A stretch of 64,000 nucleotides of DNA, taken from positions 24,206 through 88,205 of the forward strand of contig JAPXLN010000006.1 in assembly GCA_033809515.1 (NCBI GenBank). Direction: 5' to 3'. The stretch is from JAPXLN01 sp033809515 (GTDB lineage Bacteria > Bacillota > Sulfobacillia > Fermentithermobacillales > Fermentithermobacillaceae). Made by a program: the position numbers and the translations under genes. The notes under the pieces were generated by a model. The model saw only the letters and a program-made list of their open reading frames with translations. It had not been told where the DNA came from and did no database searches. How positions within the stretch are numbered: the stretch's first letter is position 1; each line of letters opens with the position of its first letter. Positions 15,765 through 23,948 of this stretch are shown here, piece by piece.

Positions 15765-18451
15765 TGCAGTGCTCCTTTGGTCTGGCTGAGAGATTGTACA
15801 CGTTTTCTGAGAAGCCCGATTTTGTCCCGGAGTTCTCCCTGCTTGCGCTTCTGTGCCTCTATGATCTCCTGAGGCGCCTTAGACAGAAAGTCCTGATTAG
15901 ACAGACGGCCTTCAGCTCGCTCCAGTTCCTTTTCAAGTTCGCCAATAGACTTTTCGAGTCTCTCGATCTCTTTGTCTATGTCGATTATACCCTCTAATGG
16001 CAGGTATATCTGAACCTCTCCGGTCACGCCCGTGAGAACGTGTCGTCCTTGAACGGTGCCGGTGGTAATCTCCAGAGGGTCTGTCCAGGCAAGTCCCTGA
16101 ATATACGGTGACAAAGCCTGCCACCTGGACGGATCTGAACAGACCAGGATGACCCTTGCCTTCTGTCCTGTGGGTATGTTGACCTCAGCTCTCATGTTCC
16201 GAATTGTCTTGATTGTCTCGATGAGCTCTTCCATTTCCCCTTGAGCTTCTCTGTCTTCGGGAAATGTCTCCGGTGAAGGATAAGGAGAGATTGCCAGGCT
16301 TCCCTCAGGGCCTTCCTGCCTTCCGGGAAGATGTGCCCACAGCTCCTCCGTAAGAAATGGGATAAACGGGTGAAGCAAGGCAAGCGAATCCCTTAGCACC
16401 TTCCAGAGCACATACCTGGTTTCATCTGCCAGAGCCAGATCGCCCAAATCCCTTTTGGATATCTCAATGTACCAGTCACAGAACTCGTCCCACACGAAGC
16501 TGGTTACGAGGTTTATGGCATCTCCCGGTTCGAACCTGTCCAGAGACTCCCTGACTCCCTGCACGGTCTTGTCTAGCCGGGACAGGATCCACCTTCCGGC
16601 AGTCCCTTTAGGAGTGATGGCTGCAGGAGCTTCGGATCCTGTGAGATTGGACAGGCAGTAGCGACTGGCGTTCCAAAGCTTGTTGCAGAAGTTTCTGGCG
16701 CCTTCGATTTTCTCGGGAAACAGCCTCATGTCGTTTCCCATGGCGCTGCCTGTGACAAGTGACAGCCTCAGGGCGTCGGTGCCGTATGTTTCTGTGACTA
16801 CCAGAGGGTCGATTCCCGTGCCCTGGCTCTTGGACATAGTGCGCCCTTGAGCATCTTTGACCATGCCATGAAGAACTACGTACTTGAAGGGTTCCTTGCC
16901 TGTAAACTCCAGTGACATGAAGATCATCCTGGCAACCCAGAAGAATATTATGTCATAGCCTGTGACGAGAACGTCGGTGGGGAAGAAGCAGTCAAGGTCA
17001 GGAGTTTTCTCTGGCCAACCGAGGGTGGAAAAGGGCCACAGACCCGAGGAAAACCAGGTATCCAGGACATCCTCGTCTTGCTTGACAGGTCCGCCGCAGT
17101 CGGGGCAATCCGGCGGTGCTTCCCGGGTGACCATCATCTTGCCACAATCCTGGCAGTACCAGGCTGGGATCCTGTGTCCCCACCAGAGCTGCCGTGAGAT
17201 GCACCAGTCTCTTATGTTCTCCATCCAGTTCTCGTACACTCTGGTGAACCGGTCTGGCACGAAGGTTACCTTGCCTTCCCGGACTGCCTTAAGCGCAGGT
17301 TCTGCCAGGGGTTGCATTCTCACGAACCACTGCTTGGATATGAGCGGCTCCACTGCCGTGTTGCACCGGTGGCAGTGCCCGAGAGGCATTTTGTATGGCT
17401 CGACTTTCACCAGGTAGCTGCCGTCCTCCAGGTCCTTGACGATCCTCTTCCGGCACTCATATCTGTCCAGACCTGCGTAAGGACCTGCTTCATCTGTCAT
17501 CTTTCCGTAGGTGTCAATCACCGTGACGAATTCCAGGTTGTGTCTGTGCCCTATCTCGAAGTCGTTAGGGTCGTGGGCAGGTGTCATCTTGACTGCGCCT
17601 GTCCCAAAAGCCGGGTCTACGTAGCTATCTGCGATAATTGGCAGCTTACGCCCTATAAGGGGAAGAATAGCTTCCTGGCCTACGAGATCCTTGTATCGCT
17701 CATCTTCCGGGTTTACCGCTATGGCAGTGTCGCCAAGCATAGTCTCAGGCCTGGTGGTTGCCACCTCGACAAAGCCGCCTTCAGGTCTGTTCAGGGGATA
17801 TCGTACATGGTACAGTGAGCCGTCTGTCTCCTGGTGTTCTACTTCGATGTCGGATATAACAGTATGACATGCAGGACAGAAGTTAACCATGTAGTCGCCC
17901 TTGTATATTAGGCCCTTCTCGTATAGCCTGACAAAAACCTCAGTAACGGCCCGGGAACACCCTTCGTCCATGGTGAACCTTTCCCGGGACCAGTCACAGG
18001 ATGCTCCCATGGCCTTCATCTGGTCGGTGATAATGTGACCGTATTTGTCCTTCCACTGCCAGGCCCTTTCCAGGAACTTCTCCCGGCCAAGGCTGCGCCT
18101 GCTGGTTCCCTCTGACGCCAGAAGCGCCTCAATTCTGGCATGGGTTGCTATAGATGCATGGTCGGTTCCCGGAAGCCACAGGGTTTCGTATCCCAGCATG
18201 CGATGGTACCTTACGAGGATGTCCTGGAGGGTGAGGTCCAGGGCATGCCCGATGTGGAGGGAGCCTGTTATGTTGGGAGGCGGCATGGCCAAGGAGAATT
18301 TGGGCTTTCCTGGATTAACCGCCGGCTTGAAAAGATTGTGGTTTACCCAGTAATCGTACCACTTTCGCTCGAAGGTCCCCGGGGCATATGTTCTGGCAAG
18401 AGCTTCCCCGCTGCTTGAGATTCCGGTGTTGGGCTGTTTCACTTTGACCAC
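15761..18451 (-). CDS. valS: Valyl-tRNA synthetase
   Basis: 896 residues. Class I signatures H-I-G-H (about residue 62, in the context N-I-T-G-S-L-H-I-G-H) and M-S-K-S (about 536), the editing domain with T-T-R-P-E-T-M-L-G-D, paired Cys motifs (C-Q-D-C-G and C-P-D-C-G, near 430-455) that probably bind zinc, the anticodon-binding domain, and the C-terminal Glu/Lys-rich coiled-coil arm typical of bacterial ValRS. Start is GTG 18451; GTG 18442 is an alternative. Transcription is predicted to be controlled by the T-box upstream. Confidence 0.97.
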   Translation of the reverse strand: MVKVKQPNTGISSSGEALARTYAPGTFERKWYDYWVNHNLFKPAVNPGKPKFSLAMPPPNITGSLHIGHALDLTLQDILVRYHRMLGYETLWLPGTDHASIATHARIEALLASEGTSRRSLGREKFLERAWQWKDKYGHIITDQMKAMGASCDWSRERFTMDEGCSRAVTEVFVRLYEKGLIYKGDYMVNFCPACHTVISDIEVEHQETDGSLYHVRYPLNRPEGGFVEVATTRPETMLGDTAIAVNPEDERYKDLVGQEAILPLIGRKLPIIADSYVDPAFGTGAVKMTPAHDPNDFEIGHRHNLEFVTVIDTYGKMTDEAGPYAGLDRYECRKRIVKDLEDGSYLVKVEPYKMPLGHCHRCNTAVEPLISKQWFVRMQPLAEPALKAVREGKVTFVPDRFTRVYENWMENIRDWCISRQLWWGHRIPAWYCQDCGKMMVTREAPPDCPDCGGPVKQDEDVLDTWFSSGLWPFSTLGWPEKTPDLDCFFPTDVLVTGYDIIFFWVARMIFMSLEFTGKEPFKYVVLHGMVKDAQGRTMSKSQGTGIDPLVVTETYGTDALRLSLVTGSAMGNDMRLFPEKIEGARNFCNKLWNASRYCLSNLTGSEAPAAITPKGTAGRWILSRLDKTVQGVRESLDRFEPGDAINLVTSFVWDEFCDWYIEISKRDLGDLALADETRYVLWKVLRDSLALLHPFIPFLTEELWAHLPGRQEGPEGSLAISPYPSPETFPEDREAQGEMEELIETIKTIRNMRAEVNIPTGQKARVILVCSDPSRWQALSPYIQGLAWTDPLEITTGTVQGRHVLTGVTGEVQIYLPLEGIIDIDKEIERLEKSIGELEKELERAEGRLSNQDFLSKAPQEIIEAQKRKQGELRDKIGLLRKRVQSLSQTKGALQ

Positions 18452-18474
18452 CTGACTTCCTTAAGTAAGTATAA

Positions 18475-18700
18475 GGCCCCTCCATCACAAGGACGAAGGG
18501 GCCGTTTTTTCGCGGTACCACCTTGTTTCCGGTTGCCCGGCACTCATGGCCTTAACGCGGCGTGACGCTCAGACGTTTCCGCTGAGTTCTCAAGGGCGAC
18601 CTTCCGTGGGCCTCTTCCCGCAAAGCTCTCACCGCATGGTCGGATTCACCAGGGCTTTGCTCTCTTTTAGGGGAGCTTCCACGTACTCCTCCCTCTCATG
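18475..18700 (-). promoter_or_regulatory. T-box leader riboswitch of valS (tRNA-Val responsive)
   Basis: The conserved T-box sequence AAGGTGGTACCGCG lies at 18524-18511, followed by a terminator hairpin GGCCCC...GGGGCC (18503-18475) before the valS start. Upstream, the Stem I specifier loop can be read: AGTA on the 5' side and GAA on the 3' side flank a helix of C-G-T-G-G with C-C-A-C-G, and the triplet after GAAG is GTC (18600-18598) followed by a purine. GTC is a valine codon, matching the downstream gene. Uncharged tRNA-Val would favour readthrough. The specifier assignment is by eye. Confidence 0.9.
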
Positions 18701-18718
18701 GAATAGCCTATTTTGAGC

Positions 18719-18747
18719 ATTATATCAGCCCGGAAGACCTTGCGCAA
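18719..18747 (-). promoter_or_regulatory. Promoter of the valS T-box transcript
   Basis: On the minus strand TTGCGC (18747-18742), a 17-base spacer and a perfect TATAAT (18724-18719), about 20 bases before the start of Stem I. Confidence 0.65.
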
Positions 18748-18801
18748 ACAGTGGATGGAAAAAGAAAGGGCTGCATAACCTTGCTGTTTGCCTAGTAAGT
18801 A

Positions 18802-19050
18802 ATGTCTAAAGACCGTGTTTACCGGGGCGGTGACCTAGATGACCCGGCAGGAGTCGCCGCGCTGCTTGAGCCAGGTGATGTAATAGGGTACCAGACGAAA
18901 GGCGAGATATGCCATGTGGCGGTTGTCGTGGGCGCTGACCCTGTGGGTTACCCCACAATCGTCAGTCATACTGCCGACAGGTTGTACTTTCCCTGGGATC
19001 TGGGGTGGGACAAAGGGACAATCTTCTGGTTCATCAAAATAACCTACTAA
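18802..19050 (+). pseudogene. Remnant of a putative amidase-domain (Amidase_6-like) protein
   Basis: An 82-codon frame with P-G-D-V-I, C-H-V-A-V-V-V-G, G-Y-P-T-I-V-S-H-T-A-D-R and P-W-D-L-G-W. This matches what I know of the C-terminal part of the putative amidase domain in Firmicutes wall-associated proteins. The family domain is about twice as long. In-frame TAG and TAA stand directly before the ATG, no ribosome binding site is visible, and the upstream DNA is the antisense of the valS leader, so the N-terminal half is missing. Probably a decayed gene. Confidence 0.5.
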
Positions 19051-19057
19051 ATAAAAA

Positions 19058-19132
19058 TGGTGGCCCCAACGGGAATTGAACCCGTGTTGCCGCCTTGAAA
19101 GGGCGGTGTCTTAACCACTTGACCATGGGGCC
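19058..19132 (-). tRNA. tRNA-Glu (anticodon TTC)
   Basis: A 75-base cloverleaf with encoded CCA. Acceptor GGCCCCA pairs with TGGGGCC, the anticodon stem CCGCC/GGCGG encloses C-TTT-C-A-A reading TTC, and the T arm carries GGTTCAATTCC. Last of three tandem tRNAs. Confidence 0.95.
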
Positions 19133-19142
19133 GCTTTCGATG

Positions 19143-19217
19143 TGGTGCGCCCGGGGTGCATCGAACACCCGACCAATCGGTTATGAGCCGATCGCTCTGC
19201 CGCTGAGCTACGGGCGC
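19143..19217 (-). tRNA. tRNA-Met (anticodon CAT)
   Basis: A 75-base cloverleaf with encoded CCA; acceptor GCGCCCG/CGGGCGC, anticodon stem ATCGG/CCGAT around C-T-CAT-A-A. The stem lacks the three G-C pairs of initiator tRNA, so it is elongator Met, or the lysidine-modified Ile2 species, which sequence alone does not exclude. Confidence 0.92.
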
Positions 19218-19223
19218 ACATAT

Positions 19224-19298
19224 TGGCTCCTCGAGCAGGATTCGAACCTGCAACCCTCCGGTTAACAGCCGGATGCTCTGCCGTTGAGCTATCGAGGA
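19224..19298 (-). tRNA. tRNA-Asn (anticodon GTT)
   Basis: A 75-base cloverleaf with encoded CCA; acceptor TCCTCGA/TCGAGGA, discriminator G, anticodon stem TCCGG/CCGGA around C-T-GTT-A-A. First gene of the Asn-Met-Glu cluster. Confidence 0.95.
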
Positions 19299-19309
19299 GC
19301 AGCAATGAC

Positions 19310-19338
19310 ACTATAGCGAGAAAGATGCATGTTGTCAA
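19310..19338 (-). promoter_or_regulatory. Promoter of the Asn-Met-Glu tRNA cluster
   Basis: On the minus strand TTGACA (19338-19333), a 17-base spacer and TATAGT (19315-19310), 11 bases before the tRNA-Asn 5' end. Confidence 0.85.
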
Positions 19339-19623
19339 GAAATCAGCTGCAGTTCCTGTGGCTACTTGGCTGCACAAGGTGAGGGCCAGGCTGGGCGGGC
19401 AAGTGTAGGATTTGGTGCCAGATGGGCGCCGCTAGCGCAAACCGGAATCGGGCACCCAACCGAATCCAAAACTCAATCCCGCAACTGGAGCTTACTTCGA
19501 GAAACCTTCCATTGGGGGTGTAGGTTCTTGCGGCCTGAATACGGTGAGATTTGAATAGACTGCCAGCACCAGGGATATCATACTTGGCGAGTTGCATTTG
19601 GGCGTGTCAGGAGGTGAAGGATC
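19339..19623. other. Intergenic region with no recognised gene
   Basis: Between the tRNA promoter and the next plus-strand gene. Two short overlapping frames on opposite strands have no recognisable protein character. A ribosome binding site AGGAGGTGAAGG at its right end belongs to the next gene. Nothing else seen. Confidence 0.5.
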
Positions 19624-19965
19624 TTGGGCCAGAGCTCATGGATAGGCGCAGTGATCAGATTTGTGGTGTCTGCCATCGTCCTTATGGTTCTGGGGTTGGT
19701 GCTTCCGGGCTTTGCGGTGTTCGGGTTCGTCAACGCCTTGATCGCAGCGGTTGTCATAGCAGCTATGGGATGGGCTGTTGAAGCTATCCTGGGTCAAAGG
19801 GTGTCTCCCCAATCCCGGGGCATAGTAGGCTTCATCGTAGCTGCGGTTGTGATCTACGTTTCGCAGTACGTGGTACCTGGAATGTCTGTGACAGTCCTTG
19901 GTGCCCTGCTAGCTTCGCTTGTTGTAGGTATCATAGATGCATTTGTGCCGACAGTGATAAGGTAA
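19624..19965 (+). CDS. Small membrane protein of the phage holin family IV / YvlD type
   Basis: 113 residues with four hydrophobic segments (about 8-24, 29-50, 65-83, 86-105) and a V-L-P-G-F-x-V-x-G-F-x-N-A-L-x-A-A start. This matches the small four-helix family named after phage holins (PF04020) that is widespread in bacterial chromosomes, including B. subtilis YvlD. No other phage gene is nearby, so the holin name is not evidence for lysis; function unknown. Start is TTG 19624 after AGGAGGTGAAGG. Confidence 0.75.
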   Translation: MGQSSWIGAVIRFVVSAIVLMVLGLVLPGFAVFGFVNALIAAVVIAAMGWAVEAILGQRVSPQSRGIVGFIVAAVVIYVSQYVVPGMSVTVLGALLASLVVGIIDAFVPTVIR

Positions 19966-20066
19966 ATCCGGCAAGACCGGATGCACCGGAACCAAGCTTC
20001 CGGGCCCGTCGCATTCAGAGGCGGCATTATCCTCTTCTCCCTGTCATATCCAAAAGGGAGGGGAGC

Positions 20067-21176
20067 ATGATAATGAGAGCTCGAGGGATGTCAAGGGCCC
20101 GGTTGTTGTTCTATGAGGCGGCCCTGTTAGTCTTCCTTATTTTCCTGGCGGGGTCCTTTCGCGCCTATGTGGCAGCTCCGGTTTTTCAGGACGAAACCAG
20201 ACCTCAGGAACCGGGGATTAGAGTTCCTTCTGTGTTTGACCTCATATGGCAAGGCAAAGGCATGCCCCAGAAAGTCTTGAGGGCCGGTTTTCCCATGCTC
20301 AGGTACATGGAGGACATGCGGACAGATTCAGGTCCTGCAGGACTGGTCGCACAGGCTGCCGGATGGCTCATGGGATTCATACCCAGAGACATTGCTGATC
20401 TGGCATTTGGGCAGCTGGCTGGATTTCTTGCCGAGTATGAGCCTGGAGGCGGATTTGGAGTGCCGGTTGAGCTGGAGCAGGAGTGGGGCGTTACGCCCGT
20501 GCTCTACACGCTGCCGCCAGGAGACGACATGATTGCTGCGTCGCTTGGGTTGAGCGGTCAACCTCTAGTAGCTATCTACCATACTCACGCCACCGAATCC
20601 TACCTGCCTGAACTGGGAAAGAAGGCTCCCGCTGATGCCTTTACCGCAGATATGTCTAAGTCTGTGGTAAAGCTAGGGGAACTTCTGCTCCAAGAGCTGG
20701 AAAGAAGGTATCGCATACCCTGTTTGCATTCGAAGACCGTCCATGACAGCGATTCAAGGATAGGTGCCTACTACAGGTCAGATCAGACGGTTCAGGCTGT
20801 TCTGAAGAAATACCCAGAGTGTAAAGTGCTTATAGACCTACATCGGGACAGCCAGCGCAGGAATCTGACTGCTGTAACCATTCGCGGGAAGAGCTATGCC
20901 CGCCTTCTGTTCGTAATAGGAACCGATAATTCCGGGTGGGTTTCAAACTACAACTCTGCCCGCAGAATCCAGTCACGACTGGAAGAAGCGTATCCCGGGA
21001 TATCGAGAGGTTTCTTGTACTCGTCAGCCTTCTACAATCAGCAGTACTCCCCAAGCGCCATTCTTGTTGAAGTCGGGGGTGTTGATAACACCCTAGCCGA
21101 GTGCAGAAACAGCATGGAGGCCCTGGCATGGGCGTTGGCGGCAACTTTGCTGCCTGCCGCCCCTACACGTCCTTAG
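20067..21176 (+). CDS. spoIIP: Stage II sporulation protein P
   Basis: 369 residues: one N-terminal membrane helix (about 10-28), a variable linker, then the SpoIIP amidase domain (about 165-365) with the zinc-ligand motif Y-H-T-H-A-T-E-S-Y (H172 and H174), H-D-S-D-S-R-I-G-A-Y-Y-R, D-L-H-R-D and the catalytic-glutamate segment V-E-V-G-G. SpoIIP is an N-acetylmuramoyl-L-alanine amidase and endopeptidase that works with SpoIID and SpoIIM to thin septal peptidoglycan during engulfment. Start ATG 20067 follows AGGGAGGGGAG; ATG 20073 is also possible. Its presence argues for a spore former. Confidence 0.95.
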   Translation: MIMRARGMSRARLLFYEAALLVFLIFLAGSFRAYVAAPVFQDETRPQEPGIRVPSVFDLIWQGKGMPQKVLRAGFPMLRYMEDMRTDSGPAGLVAQAAGWLMGFIPRDIADLAFGQLAGFLAEYEPGGGFGVPVELEQEWGVTPVLYTLPPGDDMIAASLGLSGQPLVAIYHTHATESYLPELGKKAPADAFTADMSKSVVKLGELLLQELERRYRIPCLHSKTVHDSDSRIGAYYRSDQTVQAVLKKYPECKVLIDLHRDSQRRNLTAVTIRGKSYARLLFVIGTDNSGWVSNYNSARRIQSRLEEAYPGISRGFLYSSAFYNQQYSPSAILVEVGGVDNTLAECRNSMEALAWALAATLLPAAPTRP

Positions 21177-21192
21177 CCCCTACCTTGCCCCA

Positions 21193-21222
21193 TTGACACT
21201 TTTCATACATACGTGCTATCTT
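21193..21222 (+). promoter_or_regulatory. Promoter of the hrcA operon
   Basis: TTGACA (21193-21198), an 18-base spacer and TATCTT (21217-21222), placed 10 bases before the CIRCE element. Confidence 0.8.
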
Positions 21223-21231
21223 GCAACTAGG

Positions 21232-21258
21232 TTAGCACTCTATGGCCAGGAGTGCTAA
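21232..21258. promoter_or_regulatory. CIRCE operator of the hrcA-chaperonin-dnaJ operon
   Basis: Perfect TTAGCACTC-N9-GAGTGCTAA, the same arms as the groES copy with a different spacer. Autoregulation by HrcA is the established role. The ATG of the longest hrcA frame lies inside the spacer. Confidence 0.97.
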
Positions 21259-21274
21259 GAGGGGGGTTCATGAA

Positions 21275-22300
21275 GTGGCACTCGACGAAAGAAAAGCTCG
21301 CATACTCAGGGCGGTTATCGAGGAGCACATTGAGACGGGGATTCCCGTTGGTTCAAGGATTATTGCCAGAAGGTATTCCCTGGGCGTCAGCAGCGCCACT
21401 ATCCGGAACGAAATGGCCGATCTGGAGGAAACGGGCTACCTGGACAAACCTCATACTTCCTCAGGAAGGGTGCCTTCGGATAAGGGGTATCGGTTCTACG
21501 TAGACGAGCTTATGCCCAGGAGGGGCCTGACAAGGGAAGAGCATGCCGCCATAGAGTCGGTTTTCAGATCCAAGGTTATGGATGTTGTCTCTGTACTGAA
21601 GGAGGCTGTCCGGGTGGTATCGGAAACCACCTGTTACCTTGGGTTTGTCTTAGGACCGGAGTTCGCTGATGTTACCTACCAGGCTATACATCTCCTTCCC
21701 CTTTCGGCCGGAAAAGGGTTGCTCGTCATTGCCACCGACATCGGGTTTGTAGAAAGCTGTATCATTGAAGTCCCGGTGATGAACCGGGAGGAGATGGCCT
21801 ACGTCGCCGGTATGCTCAACAGGCACCTTACCGGCATTAACCTGGATGGAGTAGGCGACAGAGCACACCGCCTTCTGCATGAGGAGGCCTCCCGGTACGC
21901 TGAGATCATCGACCAGGTAGTGGATTTCCTTCGAAGCATGGTTTCCGATGCAGGTGAGGAACGCTTATACGTTGGAGGCGCAGTCAACCTTTTGAGGCAG
22001 CCCGAGTTTCAGGACATTGACCGGGCTCGCGAGCTTCTTCTAGCTATCGAACGGGAAGGGGTCATTCAGTCTATCCTGGACAGCCAGAGCCATGCCCAGG
22101 ATTCCGGCATTGCCATAGGGGCGGAAAACAGACTTGACAGCGTAGCAGACGTCAGCGTCGTATACGCCACCTTTCAGGTAGGCAAAAGTGAAGGTAAGAT
22201 CGGTCTTCTTGGCCCCAAGCGCATGGATTACGCAAGAGCTGTGGCAATAGTGAGGGATTTTGAGAGACGGCTGTCCCGTTTCTTCTCTCAAGACAACTGA
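21275..22300 (+). CDS. hrcA: Heat-inducible transcription repressor HrcA
   Basis: 341 residues from GTG 21275. N-terminal winged helix (about 1-75) with L-D-E-R-K-A-R-I-L, S-S-A-T-I-R-N-E-M-A-D-L-E-E-x-G-Y-L and P-H-T-S-S-G-R-V-P-S-D-K-G-Y-R; then the GAF-like domain and dimerisation insert. HrcA binds CIRCE and is kept active by GroEL in studied species. The frame is open to ATG 21242, but that start lies within CIRCE; GTG 21275 has GAGGGGGG upstream and gives the family start M-A-L-D-E-R-K. It is first in the operon with the Group III chaperonin and dnaJ. Confidence 0.96.
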   Translation: MALDERKARILRAVIEEHIETGIPVGSRIIARRYSLGVSSATIRNEMADLEETGYLDKPHTSSGRVPSDKGYRFYVDELMPRRGLTREEHAAIESVFRSKVMDVVSVLKEAVRVVSETTCYLGFVLGPEFADVTYQAIHLLPLSAGKGLLVIATDIGFVESCIIEVPVMNREEMAYVAGMLNRHLTGINLDGVGDRAHRLLHEEASRYAEIIDQVVDFLRSMVSDAGEERLYVGGAVNLLRQPEFQDIDRARELLLAIEREGVIQSILDSQSHAQDSGIAIGAENRLDSVADVSVVYATFQVGKSEGKIGLLGPKRMDYARAVAIVRDFERRLSRFFSQDN

Positions 22301-22364
22301 ACACGAAAGCGTAAGTATCACAGAAGAAAAAAGCACTGGGGAACCAGGTGTCAGGAGGGACGAC

Positions 22365-23948
22365 ATGAGTTTGAAGCAAGTCTCACAGGGCTCCGAAACC
22401 GACGATAGGCTGGCTGCCCTTTTTACCAACTCTAATGCGGTCAGAGCCATTGCATCTGCTGTCGAAGGTACTATTGGTCCAAAAGGTCTGGATACTCTCC
22501 TGGTGGACCGATTCGGTGAGGTGGTCATCACCAACGACGGAATGACCATTTTGACCAAGATGGATGTGAACCACCCCGCAGCTAAGATGGTTATCAATAC
22601 TGCCCGGGCGCAGGAGGAGGAAGTGGGCGATGGGACCACAACTGCCACCATCATGGCCGGCGCACTCCTGACAGAGGGAGTGGATCAGGCTGTTCGCGGG
22701 GTACCTGTAATCAGGCTTATAGACGGGATTAGAATGGGCATCGGCCGCGCCATCGAGGTAATCGAGGAGAGATCCTCCAAGATTGCCGAACTAGACGACC
22801 CGCTGCTCAGAAAAGTCGCGCTGGTTGCCGGCAGAGACAATGAGGATATTGCTGACCTGGTTGTAGAGGCTGCCAAAATGGTGGGTGCCGAGAAACTTAT
22901 GGATGAGCGCTTCAGATTGTCTGAAACCATCACTGCCAAAGAAGGCGCAGAAAGCCAGGTATTTCCAGGTATCATCATTGACAAGAAGCGCCTGAACAAT
23001 GACATGCCCGAGGATCTTGAAAACCCCAGGATTCTCGTTATAGACGACGCCCTTGAAAGCGAGGAAGTCGAGGATGAAGCTCTGGCCACCGAAGCCGGCT
23101 TTCAGCGTTACCTTGATCTCCAGGAAGAGTTCAGGAGCAATCTCTCGAAGATTGTGAAAATGGGCGTAACCTTCGTCGTAGTTGACAAGAGCGTCAGCGA
23201 CATTGCTGAAGAGACCCTCACTGACGCCGGAGTAATAGTTGTCTCCAGAGTATCCTTTTCTGAGCTCAGAAAAGTCTGCGAGCATACCGGCGCCCGTGCC
23301 ATAAAACGAACAGGTCTCAAGAAGACTGTGGAGGAGCTGGAAAAGTACGTAGGTGAGGCAGACAGGGTTTACGAAGATCAAAAGCTGGAGAATATTCGGG
23401 TAATAGGCGGAAAGGGCAAACCTATGGCTACCATACTGGTAGGTGCGAGCACAGCGGAAGTCCGCGGCGAAAGGGAGCGGATCTGCACCGATGCAGCATC
23501 GTCGGTACAGGCAGCTGTTCGGGGGGGTGTCGTCCCCGGAGGCGGCGCAATAGAGATTGCTTGCGCCCGGGAGATCGACAAACTTCGTGCAAGCACAAAA
23601 GGGATGCGGGCCTACGGTCTTCACTGTGCGGTGGAAGCTTTGAAGAAGCCCATGGCGCAAATAGTGTTTAACGCCGGGTTTAACCCCCTTGAGAAAATAG
23701 GCGATGTCTTAGCCCGCCAAACAGAGGAAGACAATGACAATCTAGCAGTTGATTGCGATACAGGAGACGTAGTGGATATGATGGAGATGGGAATTATTGA
23801 CCCATCTCAGGTTAAGACCCATGCACTCAAGGCAGCTTTGGAGATCGCCTGTGCCATACTTCGCATTGATACCATTATCAAGAAGAGGGAAGATGAGAGC
23901 GTTCAGGCATCTCAGTCCAGAGACGGGGCGGAGGAAATGAGCTTTTGA
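22365..23948 (+). CDS. Group III (archaeal thermosome-like) chaperonin
   Basis: 527 residues, related to archaeal thermosomes rather than to GroEL. Visible: I-T-N-D-G (55-59), E-V-G-D-G-T-T-T-A-T (86-95), a likely catalytic Asp (D376, in E-R-I-C-T-D-A), V-P-G-G-G-A-I-E (390-397), and an apical domain with the V-D-K-S-V-S-D-I-A-E-E-T-L pattern of Group II proteins (273-285). Such chaperonins fold proteins with a built-in lid and no GroES. Bacterial copies, called Group III, were described in Carboxydothermus and relatives, as I recall inside dnaK operons. Here it occupies the whole hrcA-dnaJ interval and no grpE or dnaK is present. The ATG has AGGAGGGACG upstream. Predicted HrcA/CIRCE control. 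Confidence 0.93.
   Translation: MSLKQVSQGSETDDRLAALFTNSNAVRAIASAVEGTIGPKGLDTLLVDRFGEVVITNDGMTILTKMDVNHPAAKMVINTARAQEEEVGDGTTTATIMAGALLTEGVDQAVRGVPVIRLIDGIRMGIGRAIEVIEERSSKIAELDDPLLRKVALVAGRDNEDIADLVVEAAKMVGAEKLMDERFRLSETITAKEGAESQVFPGIIIDKKRLNNDMPEDLENPRILVIDDALESEEVEDEALATEAGFQRYLDLQEEFRSNLSKIVKMGVTFVVVDKSVSDIAEETLTDAGVIVVSRVSFSELRKVCEHTGARAIKRTGLKKTVEELEKYVGEADRVYEDQKLENIRVIGGKGKPMATILVGASTAEVRGERERICTDAASSVQAAVRGGVVPGGGAIEIACAREIDKLRASTKGMRAYGLHCAVEALKKPMAQIVFNAGFNPLEKIGDVLARQTEEDNDNLAVDCDTGDVVDMMEMGIIDPSQVKTHALKAALEIACAILRIDTIIKKREDESVQASQSRDGAEEMSF

Noticed and set aside
18802..19298. Integrated element at the tRNA cluster
   Set aside because: No integrase, repeated tRNA end or composition change was seen; only the amidase remnant hints at past events.
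19624..19965. Prophage lysis gene
   Set aside because: The protein belongs to the holin-named family IV, but no other phage gene is nearby and the family is common in non-phage settings.
22791..23660. 289-codon minus frame
   Set aside because: Antisense shadow of the Group III chaperonin gene; no recognisable motifs.
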